This document shows positions 1 to 15,097 of a stretch of DNA of 24,329 bases, one piece after another. The notes below the pieces were generated by a model. It saw nothing but the letters and a program-made list of their open reading frames with translations. It searched no databases and had not been told where the DNA came from. How positions within the stretch are numbered: the stretch's first letter is position 1; the number at the start of each line of letters is the position of its first letter. The DNA lies in NCBI RefSeq assembly GCF_000188695.1, contig NW_004754932.1, forward strand, positions 2,400,708-2,425,036, in the 5' to 3' direction. Origin of the DNA: Salpingoeca rosetta (taxonomy: Eukaryota; Opisthokonta; Choanoflagellata; Craspedida; Salpingoecidae). Made by a program: the position numbers and the translations under genes.

Positions 1-4395
<4,395 letters not shown>

Positions 4396-4636
4396 GGTGA
4401 AGGGAGCTGTGGTGGGAGATGTAAGGTTGAGGTGGACTGGAAATGAAGAAGATGACACAAGATCAACAACAGAGGCACGCGAAAGGCGAGAGTGCACGTG
4501 TGTATCTTTGTTGTGGTGCGTGTGGAAAAGGCGCAGAGTTACGAGTCGGGAAATCTTGTTGAAGTTTTCATACAATGATCACAACTTGTGGTGTATAATT
4601 GATGCTGTCGTGATCTGTTGTCTGAACTCGACGCGG
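4396..4636. promoter_or_regulatory. Divergent promoter interval between the synthetase and MTG1 genes
   Basis: About 240 bases separate the two proposed start codons, so both genes must start transcription here or share a bidirectional promoter. A TATA-like string (gtgtataattg) lies near 4591, about 40 bases before the MTG1 ATG on the plus strand. No other element was recognised. A minus-strand reading frame in phase with the synthetase stays open through this interval up to an ATG at 4575, so part of it could be coding for an extended N-terminus. Confidence 0.5.
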
Positions 4637-7600
4637 ATGACAATGTGTGCGGCTTGGATGCGACACTCGTTCCAGCATGTGGGCAAGACAGCAACCCACT
4701 GGTTTCCAGGCCACATGGCAGCAGGTTCGTCAGCGTGTGTGTATGTGCGTCTGTGTGTGTGTGTGTCTGTGTGTGTGTCTGTGTGTGTCTGTGTGTGTGT
4801 CTGTGTCTGTGTGTGTGTGTGTGCAAAGATGCGCTTGTTCCATGATCAACCTCTGCCCCTCTTCCCTCCTCCCCTAACACACATACACAGGTCTACGGGC
4901 GATGCAGAAGAATTTAAGACGGTGCGACTGTGTTCTTGAGGTCCACGATGCCCGTGTTCCATTCATTGGACGCAATCCCCAGTTCAAGTACCTTGCTGGG
5001 ACGCCGCGCATTCTCCTCTTGAATAAGGCAGATCTCGCGCCAACACCACAACCAGAGGTCAGGCTTAGACTTCACTGTACGACCTCCAATCCTCGGTGCT
5101 TTTTGTGTGTGTGTGTGTGTGCGTGACTCTGTTTGTGACTGTGTGTGTTTGTGGCTGTGGCTGTAACTGTCTCCGTGTGTGTGTGCGTGTGTGTGTGTGT
5201 TTGTGGCTGTGTACTTGTGTACTTGTGAACACATGCGTGTGAGTGTGTGTGTGTGTGTGTTTGTGGCTTGTACTTGTGAACACATGCGTGTGTGTGTGTG
5301 TGTGTCTGCGTCTGCGTGTTTGTGAACGCGTGTGTCTGTGTTCGTTCCTTACACGCCCACCATTCAAACACATACCAGGAGAAAGAAGCTATCATGCACG
5401 AGTGTCTTCCAAATGGAGAGCTGGTCTACTCGGATGTCTTGTACATATCCTGTGGGAAAAAACAAGCGGACGTCAGACAGGTGTGCATGTGTGCGGATGC
5501 GCGCTGCCTCTTGTGCGCGCTTCCTCTTGTGTGCGCTTGTCTTGTGTATGCGTGTCCAGCTTTCACGCTTTTGTGTGGAGCTTCTGTCATTTGTGTATGC
5601 GCAAGCGTACATCACTTGAACCCCGCCTAACCCTTCCCTTCCCCGTGCTCATGATGCAGGTGATGCCAGCTGTGTTGAAGAGCATCGGCAAAGACGTGCT
5701 CGACTCGGTGAGCTTAGCTTTTGCTTGTGCGCACACATACACACACACACGCAACACACACAACACACATGCAATACACACATACAACACACAAATTAAG
5801 CACAAACCCTCCCCCCCCCCCGCACACGCACAAAACTTTGCATGACGACCCTTTCTGCGTGGCAGCAGCTGCATTGGTCACGGGCAATTCATATGCGTTG
5901 TGCTTTGCGTTTGCTGATGTTGCCACAGCGCCAGCACCTGCGGCTACTGATTGCCGGAATGCCAAACGTTGGCAAGTCATCTCTCGTCAACACACTCCGC
6001 TCTGTCCTCGCAAACAAGCGTACGCGAAGGCACAACACACCAACCTTGACCACGCACACGTAACAGTTTATGCAAACTTACAACGTTCTCCCACGCCAAA
6101 TTCGATACACTCGTGTGTGCTGATTTGCTTGCACTCCTGCTGACACACACACTCACACTCACACTCACACTCACACTCACACGCACTCTCTCTCACTCAC
6201 ACACAACACCCTGCATCCCGACCATGTTGTTGGTTGCGTGGCTGCTCTGTCGTTCGCTGCTTCGTTCCACAGGCAAGTGTGCACGCACAGGCGACCGCCC
6301 CGGCGTTACACGCACTGTTCAGCAAGACGTCAAGATCCACGATGATCCCCCCGTGTACATCTTGGACACTCCAGGTGTGTGTGTGTGTGTGTGTATGTGT
6401 GTGTGTGTTTGTCCTTGTTTGCGCTTCTTGTGCTTCTTTGGTGGAGATCCATGTTTGCAGCGTAAGTCTGTTTAGATACAACTGCATGCCACCACCTCTT
6501 CGCCCACCATCTGCCTTGCGCTGACATTGCACCACTGATACAGGGGTGATGATCCCTGACCTGGACAACCAAGACCACGCCATGACACTGGCCATGCTGG
6601 GCACGCTACGGGACGAGCTGGTGGGCGAAGAACACGTCGCGGACTACCTTCTCTTCTCCCTCAACCAACTTGGCATCTTCAGGTCCGCAGACACTGCCCA
6701 TACACTCTGTGTGCGAGCGTGTGTACATGTGTGCATTGCTGTGTGGGTGTGTTGTCCGTCCTCGTGTGTTGTGCTTGCGTCTGTGTGCATTGATGTGCGC
6801 TGCGTGGCCGGCCTCGTTCCATCCGCGCATGTTTCCGCCACCACCGCCGCTGCGTCTGTGTTCCACCTCATGCGAGTTGCCCACGTGCGCCGACAGCTAT
6901 GTTGATCGCTACAGACTGGACGGTCCGAGCGACAACATCGACGTTGTCCTGGCCGCCGTGGCAAAACGCATCGGCGCGCTCCTCAAAGGTGAACATGTGC
7001 TGCCCGCACGAGTGCAATTGTGTACTCACACAACCATGCACACAGTTGTGCAAACGACCATGTGTGTGTGTGTGTTTGTTTGTGTGTTTGTTTGTGTGTT
7101 TGTTTGTGTGTTTGTTTGTGTGTTTGTTTGTGTGTGTGTGTGGAAACAATCACACACACGTATACACATGTACACGCACACATATGCACATACACACATA
7201 CACACGCACACACTCAACCATGCATACGCACGCGCGCGCGCACGTACACAAGAATGCATGCATTCAAATCAACACTGGCAATACACCACACGCTCAACTC
7301 CTCCTCCTCCTCCTTCCTTCCTTTCAATGCACCCATGCACTGCGATGCACGTCCAAGCAGGCGGAGAGCACGATACGCTGCGTGCGGCCTGTGCGTTCTT
7401 GGATGACTTTCGGCGTGGTCGCCTCGGCCCTTTCCATCTTGGATTCAACCCGCCGCACATGACGCACGCAGAAACATTCACATGTGCTTCAACCAGCGTG
7501 GCAGCTGCAAGTAAGTCGCATCAACAACAACAACATCAGCAGCAGCAGCAGCAGCTGGACGCTGGGGATGATGGCATGGCTGCATTTGAGGCAGCACTGC

Positions 7601-7698
7601 ACACCACAGCAACATCCTCCAAACCAACCAAGAAACGCCTGCAGCGTGAAGCAATCAAGCGCCACGACGCGCGCCGGCGCTCTCGCGGCCACGCTTAG
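4637..7698 (+). CDS. MTG1: Mitochondrial ribosome-associated GTPase 1 (circularly permuted, YlqF/MTG1 family)
   Basis: Family members act in the mitochondrial matrix in late assembly of the large ribosomal subunit. Nine exons: 4637-4724, 4891-5057, 5379-5480, 5660-5707, 5929-6019, 6273-6374, 6544-6682, 6897-6988, 7361-7698. All phases join; 1167 bases, 388 residues, stop TAG at 7696-7698. The N-terminal [14 protein letters not shown] matches the family signature WFPGHMxKgl. GTPase motifs come in permuted order: G4 NKAD (residues 74-77), then G1 GMPNVGKSS (145-153), then G3 DTPG (197-200). GDRPGVTRT carries the G2 region, and [13 protein letters not shown] is the typical downstream helix. The first ATG of the frame's local cluster (4637) was chosen; ATGs at 4643 and 4658 are alternatives, and the short Arg/His-containing N-terminus suits import. 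Unusual: a Gln-rich run near residues 331-342 and a very basic C-terminus ([20 protein letters not shown]), which extend past the family core. Confidence 0.95.
4735..4824 (+). repeat. (GT)n with GTCT interruptions
   Basis: GT-rich tract just downstream of the MTG1 intron 1 donor at 4725. Confidence 0.9.
5104..5340 (+). repeat. GT-rich tract with a duplicated segment
   Basis: MTG1 intron 2 holds about 230 bases of GT-rich sequence. The segment acttgtgaacacatgcgtgt occurs twice (about 5221 and 5273), which shows local duplication. Confidence 0.85.
6143..6205 (+). repeat. (CACACT)n hexamer tract
   Basis: CA/CT repeat in MTG1 intron 5 (6020-6272), about 70 bases before the acceptor. Confidence 0.85.
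6989..7360 (+). other. MTG1 intron 8 with facing GT and CA tracts
   Basis: This 372-base intron holds (GT)n and a TTTGTTTGTGTG 12-mer in about five copies (7061-7141), followed within about 10 bases by a CA-rich tract (7150-7216). In the transcript these could pair as a long GU/AC hairpin. The length is a multiple of three and the frame of the flanking exons stays open through it, so retention would insert 124 residues. The insert would be repeat-coded (VCVF-type) and is very unlikely to be a real domain. Confidence 0.8.
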
Positions 7699-7814
7699 GT
7701 GTCTGCCTTCGTGTGTGCGTGTGTGCGTGTGTGTGTGTGTGCGTGTGTTGTGTGTGTGTACGTGTGTGTCTGCATATTGTTGCCATCTCTTCGTCCGTCC
7801 GTTTGTCTATGTCT

Positions 7815-7853
<39 letters not shown>

Positions 7854-8329
7854 GTTTGTTGCGGTACCTTCTTCCAACCTTTCGTCCGCCTCTCTTTCTC
7901 CATGCCTGTTTGTGTCTTCTCTCCATATGTCTTGTCTGCTGTAATTGACCTTGATTGCATGTTTCATGTCGCTTTGTCGAACTGATACTCCCGTCGATAA
8001 ATATGTCTCAAGCTGGATCAAACAGCCAACAAACCAAGCTCGACTCGCACACATGCCAGCATGTTCGTTGTCCAGCTCACCGTTACCGCACCCCTTCTAA
8101 ACGCAACCACAAATAGGCAAGGCAAGCAAGAGCACTATCCCTACATATTCACAAGCACCACAAGCACCACAACCACGCCACGTCCTCAGCAAGCAGCCAC
8201 TGCAGCTGCCCTCGAGCACCTCGGTTCTCACGCTACCCTTCCTCTTCATCGCAACGACCTCATCATCGTCCACCTGTTCGTGTTGACCCACCGACACTCA
8301 GCTTCCCAGCCCGAGGCAACCAAGAGCAA
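7699..8329. other. Convergent intergenic spacer / 3' ends
   Basis: This lies between the stop codon of MTG1 (plus) and the stop of the bestrophin-like gene (minus), so it must hold both 3' UTRs. It contains GT-rich tracts at about 7711-7770 and 7817-7852. No exact AATAAA was seen; the nearest AT-rich candidate for MTG1 is gataaatatg near 7995. No coding or RNA gene was recognised. Confidence 0.6.
7817..7852 (+). repeat. (GT)n microsatellite in the convergent spacer
   Basis: Nearly pure GT tract downstream of the MTG1 stop codon, likely within or just past its 3' UTR. Confidence 0.9.
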
Positions 8330-9990
8330 TCACGCCGCCGCCTTCTTGGAAGAAGCAGGCAGCAACGAGGACGCAACTGGCTGCGAAGGCGAGAAGGACG
8401 GCGCATGAGTGGACCGGGTGTGAGGGGGCGGTGATGGTGACGGTGACGGGCGCTGGATTGGCGGCAACTCGGTAGGCAATGGCGCGAGGGGCGACAGCAG
8501 GGGAGGCGACGACGATTCGCTCGCACGACGATGTCTGTTCCACACAAATGCATTGCGCATGTGGCGTTCCCGTCGAAGATTGGGCGCTTGCGGTTTGTAA
8601 CGGGTGGTCCACGCTGCCGCTAACTGGCTGTCGCTGTTGAACTTTCGTGCGTGCTTGCGCGGTGGGAGCGTGGTGGCTCCTGGGTGTGCTGCCGCGACTT
8701 GCGCTGCCACCGCTGCCCCATCGCTTCTCGAGCCAGCAGTGGTGACAAAGCGTGATCGCAGAGGTGACACCAACACCTCGCCATTGTTGCCACCAGCACC
8801 CCTGCCGTTGCCTTTGCCGCTGCCAGAAACAAGCCATGGTGCTGATTGTGGTGCAGTTGCTGTTGCTGTTGCTGCTGGAGTTGGAGTTATTGTCGTTGCT
8901 AGTGCTGGAGTTGGAGTTGTCTTCGAGACTGGCGGTGACACCGCTGCCATGATGTCTTTGCTTGCCCAGAAATCAATGCGCTTGAAGGGGGTGTGGCTGT
9001 CCTTCGTGTTCTCGTGTGCCAGTGGCGTGATTGCTGTGGGCGTGGCGGAGCTCAGACTGAAACTGCTCTCATGGCTGCCGCTGCCGCCGTTGCTGCCTGT
9101 GCCGTTGCCATTGTTGTTGTGGTTGGTACTACTGCTACTGCTACTGCCAATATTGCTGTTGTTGATGTCAGTGTTGTGGTTGTCAACGCCACCGTCGCCA
9201 GGATGGCTGCTCTTGATACCCTCGCCGTTGTCGATTGCACCAGGCAAGGGCGTGTCAAGCACGAGCAAACCTGCTACAGCGCGTGCCGTGTCCTCGACCG
9301 CACCGCGCTTCTTGTTGCGTGGAGGGTCCTGATGCTGGTGTTGCTGTGAGCCGGTGCTTTCAGCTTGGCGGCTGCCTTCCATCGCGTGCTGGTTGGATGG
9401 GATGTGTCCTTCCAAGAGCTGCGACTGTGCGAGCTCAAGCGTGGGCGAGTATGTGTCGTGTTCCCTAACACCAGTTCCCTGCTGAAAAGCTAGCGATAAT
9501 GCCCCATCGCCAGTGTCATCAGCATCATCGTCGTTGACAAGAACTCCCGTCCTGCGTTCGCTGCGCCCAGCGGCAACACCGTCTCTGGTCATGTTCTCAC
9601 CCTGGTCCACGTCAACATCGATGTCGTCATCGTCATCATCATCGTCATCGTCGTCGTCATCGTCAGCAGCAGAGTCGTACACGCGACGCGGCGGCAGCGT
9701 GCTGGCGGTGCGGTCCTTGTCGTCACCGGATGGAGCGGTATTGTCGGAGCCAACGATGCTTGGGTTGGCAGCAAAGGTCACGCGAGACATTGACGTGTTT
9801 CGCCTGAGCGTCTTACTGCGAGCCGGAGCAAGAGCGCTTCGCTTTGGCTGTCGAGACATGCTGGAGTGTGGGCTGATCATGGAATATGCCCGACGCAGCG
9901 TCCTCCGCCCGCCGTGCTTGGGCAAGGGCTGCTCGCTGATGATGTCTGCACTCTCGCTGTCCAGCAACAACGGCTCAAGCAGCTTTTGTT
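8330..9990 (-). other. Low-complexity C-terminal exon of the bestrophin-like gene
   Basis: This single exon codes about 552 residues and is by far the longest in the window. The acceptor CTGCAG at 9991-9996 joins phase 1 from the previous exon to read [16 protein letters not shown]. It carries poly-Asp (coded at about 9617-9660), Asn/Ser/Gly-rich runs (about 9060-9200), Ala/Thr/Pro-rich runs and a Pro/Ser-rich end. On the plus strand it gives several long ORFs that are shadows. Simple coding repeats rather than a folded domain are the likely cause of the length. Confidence 0.75.
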
Positions 9991-12900
9991 CTGCAGCATG
10001 TCATGTGTCAATGTAAGAGAGCGCGAAAGTGGGGAAAAACAGAGCATGCGTGCGTTTGCATAGGTGAGAGCGTGAGCGTTTGAGAGCTTGGTATCGACAT
10101 GCACAGACACACATAGGGGTTGACTGACAGATGCACAAACACAAACTCAGACACACAGACAACCAGACACACACACAGACACACAGACACCAACGCATCA
10201 AGCACAGTCAAATCCTATTTCAAGTGGGACATCACGTGAATCACATGTCACATGACGCATCAACTCATCGCACGTTTCTTGCGTTCGTCCAGGCAGCGCT
10301 TGACTTCCTGTGTGTACACGGTGTTGCTGATGTCTTCAGGAAACTCCGTGTCGTCCTTGCTGTTGATGTTTCCCGTGTTGTGAATAAAGCTGTGCGCCAC
10401 GCGAATAAAGCCGCACACGTCTGCCTGCTGCTCTTCCCACAGGGCGAGGCGGGGCCATACGGAGATCTCATACAGGCTAACGTCGTCTTCCCCAACACCA
10501 TCGAAGGGGTCATCCAGACCATCCTGGATGCTCTGTACGAATTGCATGCGTGGCGTGATGTGAGACGATACAATGGGTCGCAGAAGACAATGATGCGCGA
10601 CTGGCAAGTCGAGACATGGGTGGCCTCACACGTACAAGAGAGGACGTGGTTGGAAGAAGGCAAATTTGCCCCTTCCACCGCAACCATCACAACGTGACAG
10701 TACACACACACAGATCGCCGACAATGAGATACCACAGCCTGTGTTGCATCCATTCAAAGCAAGGCCGCCTGTATCCTTGCAAATGCTTCAACCCACCTGA
10801 AGGGCGCCAAAGACAAGGGTGACGACAACGGCTGCTGCGTATCCGGCCCACAGCTGGCGCACCTCTGCGTCCTGGCGGATGATGGTGACGTAGTACGGGG
10901 CAAACATGATTGGTTGCAGAAACACGAGAACGCGGAAGAAGTTGCGAATGGCCCTGTTAGAGTGTGTGTGAGTCAGTATGTGAGCATGTGAGTGTAAGTA
11001 TGTGTGAGTGAGCGAGTGTGTGGGTATGTGAGTATGTACGTGTGTGTGTGTGTGCGTGAGTGAGTGAGTGAGTGTGTGTGTGTGTGTGTGAGCGTGAGTA
11101 CGTGTGTGAGTGTGTGAGCGTGAGTACGTGTGTGAGTGTGTGTGTGTGTGTGAGTGAGTGTGTGAGGGTCAGTGTGTGGCAAAAAACCACGGGAGAACAC
11201 AGCCATGTGCGTGCGTGCTCTGAACTGGATTCGCAGATGGCGACACCTTGGCGTTTTGTATTCACGAAGATTGCGAAGTTGTTCGAAGGAACGCAGCATG
11301 GTGGCCTGTTCCTGCTGTAACCGGGAGGCGAGCGGGCCCGCGCCCGGCACGTTGGAATATAGCACCGCCGTCGATGCCTGGGACAACAACGCAAAGATCC
11401 GATACACCTGTCATCATACCCATCACGCGATGAGCGTTAATGAGGTGGTGTGGTGAGGGTGAATTGGGTGGAGGGAAGGTCCGCGGGTAGGTGGTGTGTT
11501 GTTGTGCGTCGTCGTGAGGTGAGACGTCGTGCGAGCAGGTCGTGCGTATCGATGTTGCTGCGACAGCGGTAGCACAAGCACATGCTGTCCAACACACCAA
11601 CCCTGAATTCCCAGGTGCAAGTGTATCCAATCTCATCTCCTTCTTGTGCTCGGCACACCTTTTTCAGCTGTTGTTCTCGCTCCTCACGTTCGCCCACAAC
11701 ATATTGGAGGAAACAGAAGAAGACGTTGCGCACACCACGCTCCACTTCCTTTGCATGTTGATCAGGCAAGTTGGAGTGGCGACACATCTCACGATGGCCC
11801 CAGTACTGAAGGTGCGAGAGAGAAAGAGTGAAAGCGAGGGGGAGGGAGAGAGAGTGCATGTGTGCGTGCGTGCGTATGTGCGTGTGTGTGTGTGTGTTTG
11901 TGCGTGCGCGCGTGTGTGTGTGTGTGCGTTTGCGTTGTGTGCATGTGTGTGTTTGCGTGTGTGTTTGCACAAGAGGACTTTGGTGGTGAACAGTTGGGGT
12001 TAACTGAAAGATGAGGACACCAAGAGCAGAGGTATCAGTAGGATCGTTTGTCAGACAAACGCGACGCACCAGCGAAGCAGAAGCAGCTTTCAGCATTGAC
12101 AGCTCATGTAGCACAGTCTCTCGTCGCTGTAAGGAATCGCGCGTGCGTGTGTGTAAGTGGTTGGCAATGGTCAAAATGGATGAGAGCGATACACTCGCAC
12201 TTGCGTGTCGTGGTGCGTTGCAAGATGTGCACATCTACTCCACACCATCAGCGCTACTTTGGTTCGTTCACAATGTCAAAGAAGCTGTCACAAACATCCA
12301 ACGCAAACACACACACTCTCTTTCAAAGGCCCGCAAAACAGCATCCGACACACACGCACATACATCACACGCTCACACGCTCACACGCACACACACACAC
12401 ACATGAACAACGTACATGCGACGGACACGCACACTCACATACATCACACGCTCACACGCTCACACACCTGGTAGCCTGCGTTGATGGAAAAAGCCATGGG
12501 AAACACGAGGGGAAAGAGAAGCAGGGCGACGTTGCCATCCCAGTAGATGTTGTACCGATCGCAGAGGAAAACAGTGACAATGCACAAGATCAAACTGAAC
12601 CAGACCAAGAGGTTGAGCTCCTTGAGGACAGAGAGGCAGTCCTGCGGGGTCACCAGATGGTTGGCGATGGTGGCCTTTGAGAAGACGCCATGCCTTTCCC
12701 CGGAGTAGTCGCTGCTGCGGCCTGCAAACGCGGACACGTCAATGGAGTCGTACAGGTGGAAGACAGACTTGCGCGGCAGGCCCGCGCCGCTTCCTCGGGG
12801 GGTTCTCTCTGGCAAGAGCTCTTCGTCCTGGTTGCTGGAGGTGCCACCGGAGTTGGCAGAGTTGATCCTCTGTTGCTGTTTCCGCATGCGGCGGCGCCGC

Positions 12901-13073
12901 TGCCGCTTGCTCTCGCCGCGCAAGTTGACAAACTGCACGTTCCTGGAAGGTGCGGTCACAAGATGCGGCTGCGGGCTGGTGGAGCGGCTGCTGGATTCGC
13001 TCAGGCAGCCCGTGTCGATGCTGTTGACGTCACTCTCATGTGGCGTGTTGTCGTGCTTCTCCTGGGTCAGCAT
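8330..13073 (-). CDS. Bestrophin/UPF0187-like multi-pass membrane protein with long disordered tail
   Basis: Seven exons in transcript order: 13073-12468, 12126-12070, 11805-11659, 11407-11247, 10953-10797, 10532-10274, 9990-8330. Phases join throughout; 3048 bases, 1015 residues. The ATG at 13073 follows an in-frame TGA 24 bases upstream. Residues 1-150 are polar and disordered with a basic patch ([15 protein letters not shown]). Four predicted membrane segments lie at about 154-171, 182-197, 330-349 and 359-376. [20 protein letters not shown] after segment 2 and [14 protein letters not shown] (383-396) after segment 4 resemble the bestrophin superfamily (NPFGEDDD in bestrophins, EDPFGTENNDLPL in bacterial YneE), which form chloride channels. 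From about residue 463 the tail is disordered, with a run of 14 Asp, Asn/Ser/Gly-rich stretches and two basophilic-kinase-like sites (RRAYS, RRNTS). The gene model is strong. The family call rests on topology and two motifs, so channel function is inference. Confidence 0.8.
10963..11165 (+). repeat. GTGAGT-type degenerate repeat
   Basis: Long GTGAGT/GTGTGT mosaic in the bestrophin-like intron 10954-11246. The sense strand is CACTCA-rich and runs right up to the acceptor, forming its pyrimidine-containing tract. Confidence 0.85.
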
Positions 13074-13668
13074 TGTGGCCTGGTTGGGTGATGTTCAGGT
13101 CTCACGGGTAGGATCGTAGGTCGGATGATGCCCTCCTCGCAGCACACAAGGTACAGAAAGAGGCGCTGCTGTGTAGAGCAACGGGCCCGTACTGGCCTTA
13201 GCCTGCCGTCTCCAAAAGAGTCACGGCCTTACTAACGAAGCAAGCACGCAGTGAGCAGGTAGGCAGGTGATTGGGGCTGGAGCAGAGCCGTGAGGTTGAT
13301 GCTGCGTGGCAATTGAGTCGCGAGGCAACGTTACTGGCGTGCGTGCGTGTCGTGGGATGTTTGTGTTTGTGACATGAGCCGAAGAACGGGCAGACCGCAT
13401 GCGTGTGATGTGTGTGTGTGTGTATGAACCTGCTTTTAAATGCCTGCTGCGTCCCACCCGACACAGCCTGCACCGCCAACATGCCATTGGTGTTGGAGGA
13501 CAGGTCGCTTGGGTCAAACGCTGAGGCAAAATACGCAACAATAAAATCAGCCCAAAGCCTTGGGTGATTCCGTGCTTCTTTAACGGCAAAGCAAAAAAAA
13601 AAAAAAAACGGAAAAGCCAAACTGGCAGCAGAGACCTTGCTGCACCATCCATCCAGAGCGAGCGAGGG
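13074..13668. promoter_or_regulatory. Divergent intergenic interval between bestrophin-like and NWD1-like genes
   Basis: About 595 bases lie between the two proposed ATGs, so it should hold both promoters and 5' UTRs. It contains a 16-base poly-A run near 13591-13606 and a short GT tract near 13410-13424. No TATA box, known binding site or additional conserved exon was recognised. A non-coding 5' exon for either gene cannot be excluded. Confidence 0.5.
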
Positions 13669-15044
13669 ATGTCTGGGATGGCTGAGCGGGTGCTGCGAGG
13701 TGCCGTGATTGGCGATCACGGGAGCGGCAGCAGCAGCGGGAGCGGCAGCAGTGGCAGTGATGACGTTGTTGTGGAGGAATGTGATCGACGTGCCCAGGCC
13801 ACCATCTCCGTTTTCGTGTATGCCAACCACGGAGGTGCGTGCGATCGTGATTGTGAACGCGTGCGTGCGTGTGCATGTGTGTGCATGTGTGTGCATGTTT
13901 TCTGTGACATTGTTGGTGCTGGTGCTCGCTCTCTTTGCTGACGCTGCGCTCTCTTCGCTGACGCTGCTGATGTGGTATTTGTTTTGTTGTCATTGTGACT
14001 GCCTGTCAATGGCAGAGTTTGATCAAGAGCTTGCGGCGTTGCACCACAAGACGTTTCCAGCTTTGCGCTCTTACGCACAGGAGCTCGGCTTGAACCTTGA
14101 GGTGAGTGCTTGCGAGAGTGTGGGTGGGTGAGGGAGCAAGGGAGCGAGTGAGTGTGCGAGTGCTTGAAAGTGAGCGTGAGTGAGCAAGTTTGAACGTGTG
14201 CACGTGCAGGTGCCAATGTCTGTGTGGCCTCATGTGCTGCGTTTGATTTCATTGCTCTAGGTCCTGGACGCCAGCTTCTGTGCCGGCACGGGAGACTCGG
14301 CTGATCCAGAGTGGTTCCAGCTAGCGCAGCAGCACTTGCACGACTGCAAGCACACATCCAACGGGCCATACTTTGTTGGCTTGCTGGGCCAGCACCTGGG
14401 GAAGAAGCTCCTCCCAACGACGCTGTCAAAGACGTCATTCGAACACATTGTGCGTTGCCTATTGTTGTTGTGTGAGTTGTGTGTGTGTGTGTGCGTGTTG
14501 TATGCGTGCGTGCATGCGTATCTGTGTGCGAGTGTGTGCGCGCGTGCGTATTCGTGTGCGTGTGTTTGTTGTGTTGTTTTGTGCAGTGCTGCGAAACGTT
14601 TTGAGGGAGGGAGGGAGGGAGTTTGCTGCTGCAGTGCCACACGAGTTCTGGGGCCGCTCCAACACTCACCGAACCACTGCCTCGCCATGTTGGCCAGTGC
14701 CAAGAAGGCACAGACGACCAAGTGCTGCTGCTGCGGTCATGGTACAAACTTGACGAAAACGCCAACCCTCCAACATTCGCGCTGCAGGTGTGGGCTCATG
14801 TCGCGTGCATGCACTCACTCTGTGTGCGTGAGTTGTGTGTGCATATGAAGCTGTGTGTTGTCAACTTGCGTTGCGTGTTGTGTGTCCATGTGGCCAAGTG
14901 CATTGTCGCTTGGTCTCAACTTGCACCGCTGGCGTGACCTCGTCCTTGCCCTTGCAGTCTGTGCAGGAGAAGTTGTCGAAACTGTTCACCACCGGCACAT
15001 CCAAGGGCGAGACCTCAGCCCGCACAGCAGGTGGCGTAAGAACG

Positions 15045-15097
<53 letters not shown>

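Noticed and set aside
5842..5928. Upstream extension of MTG1 exon 5 starting at an earlier acceptor (CAG before CAGCTGCATTGG)
   Set aside because: It is open and in frame, but adds about 29 residues that break alignment to the family; the acceptor at 5928 gives [18 protein letters not shown] directly after LDS.
6670..7698. Continuous ORF reading through MTG1 exon 8, intron 8 and exon 9
   Set aside because: The middle is VCVF/TH repeat coding from GT/CA tracts, while splicing 6988 to 7361 restores the family sequence in frame.
8604..9332. Plus-strand ORF of 242 residues, Leu/Val-rich, looking membrane-like
   Set aside because: It is the complement of the low-complexity tail exon of the bestrophin-like gene; hydrophobicity is an artefact of antisense Ser/Asn/Gly codons.
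13198..13896. Minus-strand ORF of 232 residues over the divergent interval
   Set aside because: Composition is His/Thr-rich from repeats, it overlaps exon 1 of the NWD1-like gene on the other strand, and no family features are visible.
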